Below are positions 7,408-11,635 of a DNA stretch of 11,635 bases, in pieces (position 1 is the stretch's first letter; every line of letters begins with the position of its first letter). This DNA comes from an uncultured Eggerthellaceae bacterium (lineage in GTDB: Bacteria; Actinomycetota; Coriobacteriia; Coriobacteriales; Eggerthellaceae): NCBI GenBank assembly GCA_934630485.1, contig CAKTWD010000044.1:1-11635 (forward strand), given 5' to 3'. A program made the position numbers and the translations under genes. The notes beneath the pieces were generated by a model, which searched no databases, was not told where the DNA came from, and saw only the letters and a list, made by a program, of their open reading frames with translations.

Positions 7408-7944
7408 TTAAGCAGTCGGACCCGTAACGGACTTGCCCGTCTTCTTGTCGATAAGCGGCGAGCCCGCATGCGCGAGCTCGGCTAGAAGCGCATCGATAAG
7501 CCGAGGCAAGGCGTCGTACACCTTAGGCGTAAGGCCGATGACGAACTCTGCCGGCGACGAATTCTCGATCTGCATGCCCAGACACACGCCCTGCGCCTGA
7601 TAGCCCAAAAGAGATGCGGCATCGAACAAGTCGGCCAAGCGCAGATCATGCAAACTGGTGAGAACCTGGGGGTTGCGCGCAAGATCCTCAGGCACGTAAC
7701 GAAACACCGTTCCCGGCTTCGCATCGGTGCCGTCAATCGCATCGACGGTGATGATGAGGTCGTTTTTATCTACATCCTCGATCATGTCCATGCTCATGCA
7801 GCCCACGTCATGGAACTTCACGTTCGAGGGGATATCGAAACGTTCGAGCACTTCCTCGTAAACGGCGGGACCAAGACCGTCGTCAAGGTACAGCTTGTTC
7901 CCCACGCAGAATACGGTGATCTCCATCGGATTCTCGCTGCTCAT
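7408..7944 (-). CDS. [NiFe]-hydrogenase maturation endopeptidase (HyaD/HybD family)
   Basis: These cytoplasmic proteases cut a short C-terminal extension from the hydrogenase large subunit after nickel is inserted. The 178-aa product begins with VFCVGNKLYLDDGLGP (family pattern GN-x-L-x-x-D-[DE]-G-x-G). It also has DLIITVDAIDG and SLHDLRLADLF. Asp22, Asp68 and His99 align with the nickel-contacting Glu16, Asp62 and His93 of HybD, and acidic residues at the first position are normal in the family. IGLTPKVYDAL is also typical. The large subunit encoded at 9996-11635 retains a C-terminal extension and is the obvious substrate. The start at 7944 lies 2 bp past the stop of the upstream membrane protein gene, so the two are probably cotranscribed and translationally coupled. 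Confidence 0.92.
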   Translation of the reverse strand: MSSENPMEITVFCVGNKLYLDDGLGPAVYEEVLERFDIPSNVKFHDVGCMSMDMIEDVDKNDLIITVDAIDGTDAKPGTVFRYVPEDLARNPQVLTSLHDLRLADLFDAASLLGYQAQGVCLGMQIENSSPAEFVIGLTPKVYDALPRLIDALLAELAHAGSPLIDKKTGKSVTGPTA

Positions 7945-7946
7945 GG

Positions 7947-8393
7947 CTACGCCCCCACTCCAGGACGGATCACCAGGTTGTAGTACGTGGCCACAACGAC
8001 GAACGTCAAGCTCACCAAAGCCATGGCGACGGCCCAGATCTTCTCACGTTTCAGATACGTCTGCTTGTCAACGCCGAGACCGTCGGCGCGATGCCATGCG
8101 AACGGCTGCGAGAGAATGCCGAAAACCACGTGAACGGCCACAAGCATGACGAAGACGATTGCCGCAAGAACGACAGCCAGCAGAGAGCGCTCGGAAAACG
8201 CGGCATAGAACGTGTTGTCGGCAAAAAGCCAAAGGGGGTAAAACAGAATGCAGATCCAAAGCCCGTGAGCCGGGCCCCAAATGCCAGGCATCAGAAATGC
8301 GCCCAGATTCAAACGCGGCACGCCTTCGAGAAACTTGTTCTCTGCTGCGATCTGCTCGTCCGTAAGCTCGTTTTGCCTGGATTCCCTTGCCAT
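7947..8393 (-). CDS. Unrecognised membrane protein with three predicted helices
   Basis: I do not recognise a named family. The 148-aa product has a charged N-terminus (1-26), then LNLGAFLMPGIWGPAHGLW (28-46). Three hydrophobic segments follow at about 41-60, 70-95 and 118-141, and the C-terminus is short. The Asn-x-x-Ala-Phe...Pro...Trp-Gly pattern recalls small membrane proteins of the DUF2628 kind, which is a loose similarity only. There is no signal peptide, Cys cluster or heme motif. The ATG at 8393 has GAAAGG upstream. A TACAAT that could be a -10 box lies at 8432-8437, without a clear -35. Its stop is 2 bp before the hydrogenase protease start, so a role in hydrogenase assembly or membrane attachment is possible but unproven. 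Confidence 0.85.
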   Translation of the reverse strand: MARESRQNELTDEQIAAENKFLEGVPRLNLGAFLMPGIWGPAHGLWICILFYPLWLFADNTFYAAFSERSLLAVVLAAIVFVMLVAVHVVFGILSQPFAWHRADGLGVDKQTYLKREKIWAVAMALVSLTFVVVATYYNLVIRPGVGA

Positions 8394-8452
8394 GCTCTAC
8401 CTTTCGCGGATCGGCGTTTAAAACAGTCCCGATTGTACCCGCAGCGAAACGG

Positions 8453-9187
8453 TTATCGCCTGATGTCTTTCCCGAACGGATCACCATGCTCGGAAAGATA
8501 ACGCCAGAAACGTTTGAGCGAGGCAGACAGACGCGACGTGAAGTCGGTGTCCACATGCGTGCGCCAATCACGGTAGATGCTAAGGTAGCGAAGCAACAGC
8601 ATGGTAAGAACGCACAACAAGGTCGAGGCAAGCTGCGAAGCGCCGATACGCTGCATCAAAACGAACACAACGGCAGAGGAAAGAGCCGCCACCGCATAGT
8701 AATTGCCCTGCTTGAAAATAGTCGGGGTCTCGCCGCTGAACACATCGCGCAGCGCGCCGCCGCCAACCGCCGTGATAACGGCAAGCAAAATGGACATGAC
8801 CATTCCCAAGCCGCACGACATGGCCTTGCCGCCGCCGGCAGCCGCGAACAGCGCTACCGAGATGGCATCACAAAGCGTGATGGAGGCCGACAAGTGCCTG
8901 AAAACGCCCTTGAAGTAGAACACGAGAATGCTTAAACAGGTGCTCATCACAACGAGGCTGGGATGGTTGATAAGGTACACGCCATGGGTTTGCAGCAAGA
9001 CGTCGCGGATGACGCCGCCGCCATAGCCGGTGATCAAGCCCAAAGTGATGGTTCCGATAACATCGAGCTTACGATCGATCGCGTAAAGAGAGCCCGTCAG
9101 CACGCCGACAAGGACGAAGAAGTACTCGACTCCCACAGGAACCGCGAACGGCTCAGACGAGAGCAGCAGTTCAAGGAACTGGTCCAT
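8453..9187 (-). CDS. TRIC-family (UPF0126, YicG-like) membrane channel protein
   Basis: Prokaryotic TRIC proteins are trimeric cation channels of the inner membrane. The product is 244 aa from the ATG at 9187. It carries the two internal-repeat signatures GGGVIRDVL (56-64) and GGGALRDVF (142-150), with about seven hydrophobic segments between residues 20 and 205 and a charged C-terminal tail. I chose 9187 because AAGGAGAGG lies directly upstream and MDQFLELLL fits the family start. The frame continues to 9283 but crosses the terminator hairpin at 9246-9274. It lies 59 bp upstream of the membrane protein gene. The ion carried, and any link to the hydrogenase, cannot be read from the sequence. 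Confidence 0.9.
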   Translation of the reverse strand: MDQFLELLLSSEPFAVPVGVEYFFVLVGVLTGSLYAIDRKLDVIGTITLGLITGYGGGVIRDVLLQTHGVYLINHPSLVVMSTCLSILVFYFKGVFRHLSASITLCDAISVALFAAAGGGKAMSCGLGMVMSILLAVITAVGGGALRDVFSGETPTIFKQGNYYAVAALSSAVVFVLMQRIGASQLASTLLCVLTMLLLRYLSIYRDWRTHVDTDFTSRLSASLKRFWRYLSEHGDPFGKDIRR

Positions 9188-9216
9188 CCCTCTCCTTTCT
9201 TGATCGCGCGAACGCC

Positions 9217-9245
9217 GTATTAGGCAAACAAGGTGAATGTAACAA
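9217..9245 (-). promoter_or_regulatory. Weak candidate promoter for the TRIC-membrane protein-protease unit
   Basis: On the minus strand TTGTTA (9240-9245) and TAATAC (9217-9222) are 17 bp apart, 29 bp before the TRIC start codon. The boxes match consensus only partly (the -10 at three of six positions). The -35 box would overlap the T-rich tail of the upstream terminator. Confidence 0.25.
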
Positions 9246-9274
9246 AAGAAGAGGACCCATTGGGCCCTCTTCTT
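9246..9274 (-). terminator. Intrinsic terminator after the hydrogenase cytochrome gene
   Basis: Arms AAGAAGAGGACCC (9246-9258) and GGGCCCTCTTCTT (9262-9274) pair at 12 of 13 positions around a 3-base loop. On the minus strand the stem is followed by TTTTGTT. It lies 36 bp beyond the stop of the cytochrome gene and before the TRIC start, so it should separate the hydrogenase structural operon from the genes further along, fully or partly. Confidence 0.82.
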
Positions 9275-9310
9275 GGAAAACATCCATAGATGGAATCGAA
9301 CGGTTGCCGA

Positions 9311-9994
9311 TTAGTGCTCCATCTTGTCTTCGCCAACGATGACGTGCTTGTCAGGATCGTAGACCAAACCGCCATGCTCCTTGCGGAAGAACATCAGGAA
9401 CGTGGGGGCAAGACCCTCGACGTTTGCCAAATAGATGTGGATGAACATGAAGCAGATGAACACGAACATGCCGAAGTAGTGGATGATGCGGACGGACATG
9501 GTGCCACCGAGGGCAGCGATGCCAGCCTGGCAGATCGGCCACTCCATCGTGGTGCCCCACAAGCAAAGGCCGGTGTAGAACATCAGCACGATCAGAATCG
9601 GGATCATCAGGTAGGAGATCTTCTGAGGAACGCCCAGCTTAGCAGCCAAGGGGTGATCCTTCTTCAGGAACAAGTAGTACTTGATCCAAGCGCCACCCTG
9701 ATGACGGTTGTCCTTCTGCGGAAGCCACGTCTTGTAGTCGGTGACGGTCTTGCGGGTGCCGCCCGTAGGAGCGGAACGCACGAAGAAGGCCATCACGACA
9801 CGGCAAATGCAGTTGATGAACAGCACGATGCCGAAGAAGATGTGAGCGCCACGGCAAACACCCATGGTGCCTGCCACCGGGAAATGGATCATGAAGCCAG
9901 TGACCAGAAGAACGACCATGGCGACGAGGTTGATCCAGTGCGTGATGACAAAGGGCATCGGATGAGCTTCGCGATAGTGTGCGAGATGTGCCAT
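9311..9994 (-). CDS. [NiFe]-hydrogenase b-type cytochrome subunit (HyaC/HupC family)
   Basis: This integral membrane subunit anchors the hydrogenase dimer and passes electrons from H2 to the quinone pool through two hemes b. The 227-aa product has four hydrophobic helices (about 14-37, 51-71, 125-147, 166-190). Histidines suited to heme ligation are His19 (THWINL), His51 (GAHIFFG), His172 (IIHYFGM) and His186 (FIHIYLA). The length is normal for the family. The start at 9994 is 1 bp past the large subunit stop, so the genes are cotranscribed and coupled. The G-rich end of the large subunit gene serves as its ribosome binding region. Which of the histidines bind heme is inferred from family pattern. 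Confidence 0.93.
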   Translation of the reverse strand: MAHLAHYREAHPMPFVITHWINLVAMVVLLVTGFMIHFPVAGTMGVCRGAHIFFGIVLFINCICRVVMAFFVRSAPTGGTRKTVTDYKTWLPQKDNRHQGGAWIKYYLFLKKDHPLAAKLGVPQKISYLMIPILIVLMFYTGLCLWGTTMEWPICQAGIAALGGTMSVRIIHYFGMFVFICFMFIHIYLANVEGLAPTFLMFFRKEHGGLVYDPDKHVIVGEDKMEH

Positions 9995-9995
9995 T

Positions 9996-11635
9996 CTACT
10001 TCACCCCCCACGGATTGGTTACGGTCTCGAAATGCTTGCCGGTTGCCGGCTCGCTGATGTGGACGGCGCAAGAAACGCACGGGTCGTAGCTGTGAACGGT
10101 ACGCAGCGCGTTGATGGGCTTCTCGATGTCCTCGACCGGGCAACCGATGAGGGACTGCTCGATGGGGCCATGAACGCCGTTCTGGTTGATGGGAGCCATG
10201 TTCCATGTGGTCGGGATGATGATCTGGTAACCCTCGATCTTGCCCTTGACGACCTTCTCGGAATGGTAGAGGGCGCCACGCGGTGCCTCCCAGAAACCGG
10301 AACCCTCGCCAGTGGTGGTTGCAGGCTCGCGGAAGTACTCGCTGTCGCCACCCTTGACGGCCTCGATGAGCTCGGCGCACCAATCCTTCATGAGCTTGGC
10401 GATGTAGAGCGTCTCGACCTGACGGACGGCAACACGGCCGAGCGTGGACTGAACGGCGGACAGCGGAACCTCGGTGCCCAAAGCAGCGCCAAGCTGAACG
10501 AGCAGCTTGTCGACGTTCTCCTTGACGAAGGGAACGTTGCGCTTGTAAGCAACCAGGATACGGGACAAAGACGTGGTCTCAAGCGGCTCGCCATCGTAGG
10601 TAGGAGCCTTGCACCAAGTGTAACGGTCGTTGACGTTGTACTTGGTGAATGCCGGCTTCGTGGTGAAGTCGGGAGCCGGGTAAACGTCGGAGCCCTCGTA
10701 CCAAGAGGTGCCGACGAACTCGGCGATCTTGCTCTCGTCGACGTCGGAGAGGTTCAGGTTGGTGTCCAGGACGCCAGCCGGCAGATAACGGTCGTTCATC
10801 TGCATGGACGGAGCTTCGAAGACGCCCCATGCGCCGTAGCGGCCGCAGCCCTTGCCGAAGGTCAGGGCGTCCTTGTAGTAAGGAGCGATGGCCAAGGTGT
10901 CGGGGATCATGGTTGCCTCGACCCAGTTGTAAACCTCATCGATCAGGTACTTCAGATCGTCGAGCTTCTGAGACGTGGGGACGAATGCGGTGCCACCGGG
11001 GACGATGGTCATGACATGGGGCATCTTGCCGCCAAGCAGAGCAGCGATCTCGGAGGAGCGGGCCTGCATCTTCAGAGCCTCAAGATAGTGGGCGGTGCAG
11101 ATGAGGTCGAGCTCGGCAGGAAGCTTGTAAGCGTTGCCATCCTCGGCGTCGAACCAGTTGCCGGAGAAGATGGACAGCTGGCCGTTCTGGGCGAACTTCG
11201 TCAGACGCTCCTTCAAAGCGCCGAAGTCGGAGTTCGTGGACGTGCCGGCTGCAACAGCGAGGTCCCAAGCGTCAGCCGCATTGGCCTCGAGGCCATGGAT
11301 GGGGTTGACGTAGTCGAGCGCAGCCAGGTTGTAGAACCAAAGGATATGGCTGTGCAGGAACTGAGCGCCCTCGATAAGGTTACGGATGATACGAGCGTTG
11401 TTCGAGATCTTGATGCCGTAAGCCTTCTCGGCGGCGATGGTGGAAGCATGAGCGTGGGAAACCGGGCAAACGCCGCAGATGCGCTGAACGATCTGAGCAG
11501 CGTCTTCAGGGGCACGATGCTGCACGACGAGCTCCACGCCGCGGAAGCTGCCACCAGAAGCCCAAGCGTCGGTGACGACGCCGTTCTGGACCTCCATCTC
11601 GACGCGGAGATGGCCTTCGATACGGGTAATCGGAT
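9996..11635 (-). CDS. [NiFe]-hydrogenase large (catalytic) subunit, N-terminus beyond the window
   Basis: This subunit holds the Ni-Fe(CN)2CO site that oxidises H2 (HyaB/HupL family). The frame is open to the right edge and reads PITRIEGHLRVE in the last bases, the usual N-terminal signature, so only a few residues are missing; the Met at 11597 is internal. About 545 residues are present. The first nickel motif is RICGVCPVSH. The second is DPCVSCAVH near the end, giving the four cysteine ligands. After that His come 20 residues (ISEPATGKHF...), a cleavable extension that matches the protease gene at 7408-7944. The cytochrome gene follows after 1 bp. The small subunit should lie just beyond the window. 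An uptake, group 1 membrane-bound type is inferred from the cytochrome partner. Confidence 0.95.
   Translation of the reverse strand, partial: PITRIEGHLRVEMEVQNGVVTDAWASGGSFRGVELVVQHRAPEDAAQIVQRICGVCPVSHAHASTIAAEKAYGIKISNNARIIRNLIEGAQFLHSHILWFYNLAALDYVNPIHGLEANAADAWDLAVAAGTSTNSDFGALKERLTKFAQNGQLSIFSGNWFDAEDGNAYKLPAELDLICTAHYLEALKMQARSSEIAALLGGKMPHVMTIVPGGTAFVPTSQKLDDLKYLIDEVYNWVEATMIPDTLAIAPYYKDALTFGKGCGRYGAWGVFEAPSMQMNDRYLPAGVLDTNLNLSDVDESKIAEFVGTSWYEGSDVYPAPDFTTKPAFTKYNVNDRYTWCKAPTYDGEPLETTSLSRILVAYKRNVPFVKENVDKLLVQLGAALGTEVPLSAVQSTLGRVAVRQVETLYIAKLMKDWCAELIEAVKGGDSEYFREPATTTGEGSGFWEAPRGALYHSEKVVKGKIEGYQIIIPTTWNMAPINQNGVHGPIEQSLIGCPVEDIEKPINALRTVHSYDPCVSCAVHISEPATGKHFETVTNPWGVK

Noticed and set aside
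9188..9283. 32-residue N-terminal extension of the TRIC protein
   Set aside because: It overlaps the terminator hairpin, while the ATG at 9187 has a strong ribosome binding site and the expected family start.

Overview
The window is high-GC bacterial DNA. The gene content and protein style best fit an anaerobic member of the Actinomycetota, class Coriobacteriia (Eggerthellaceae-like: Slackia, Eggerthella, Adlercreutzia and relatives). The reasons are an NADP-type glutamate dehydrogenase, a membrane-linked uptake [NiFe]-hydrogenase, a zinc-type macrodomain protein, and an Mfd enlarged by low-complexity inserts. The placement is an inference; no 16S or other marker is in view.

Left part (1-5006): a tRNA-Gly(GCC) gene (minus strand) lies just beyond the 3' end of mfd, the transcription-repair coupling factor (minus, GTG start at 3991). 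Mfd is unusually long (1293 aa) because of a repetitive insert that includes a large DNA palindrome and because of a Ser/Gly/Ala-rich C-terminal linker. Divergent from mfd, across a 194-bp promoter region, is a zinc-dependent macrodomain protein-ADP-ribosylhydrolase gene. Its natural ATG and ribosome binding site are in a different frame from the catalytic domain, so it appears frameshifted at a short TA run.

Middle (5007-7401): a strong hairpin terminator ends gdhA (NADP-type glutamate dehydrogenase, minus). The gdhA leader carries three copies of a 9-mer, the last one touching its Shine-Dalgarno sequence. Divergently, nth (endonuclease III, plus) follows its own leader.

Right part (7408-11635): all on the minus strand. 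In transcription order there are a [NiFe]-hydrogenase large subunit (N-terminus cut by the window edge), its b-type cytochrome membrane anchor, a hairpin terminator, a TRIC-family membrane channel, an unrecognised three-helix membrane protein, and a hydrogenase maturation endopeptidase. The large subunit keeps a C-terminal extension after its last Cys-x-x-His, which is the substrate type for such a protease, so the structural and maturation genes fit together functionally although other genes separate them. The small subunit should lie beyond the right edge.

No stretch longer than about 217 bp lacks a gene. I see no insertion sequence, integrase, CRISPR array, toxin-antitoxin pair or phage gene. 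Nothing here is clearly a new system. The points most worth a second look are the Mfd insert, the macrodomain frameshift, the gdhA leader repeats and the unknown membrane protein in the hydrogenase region.
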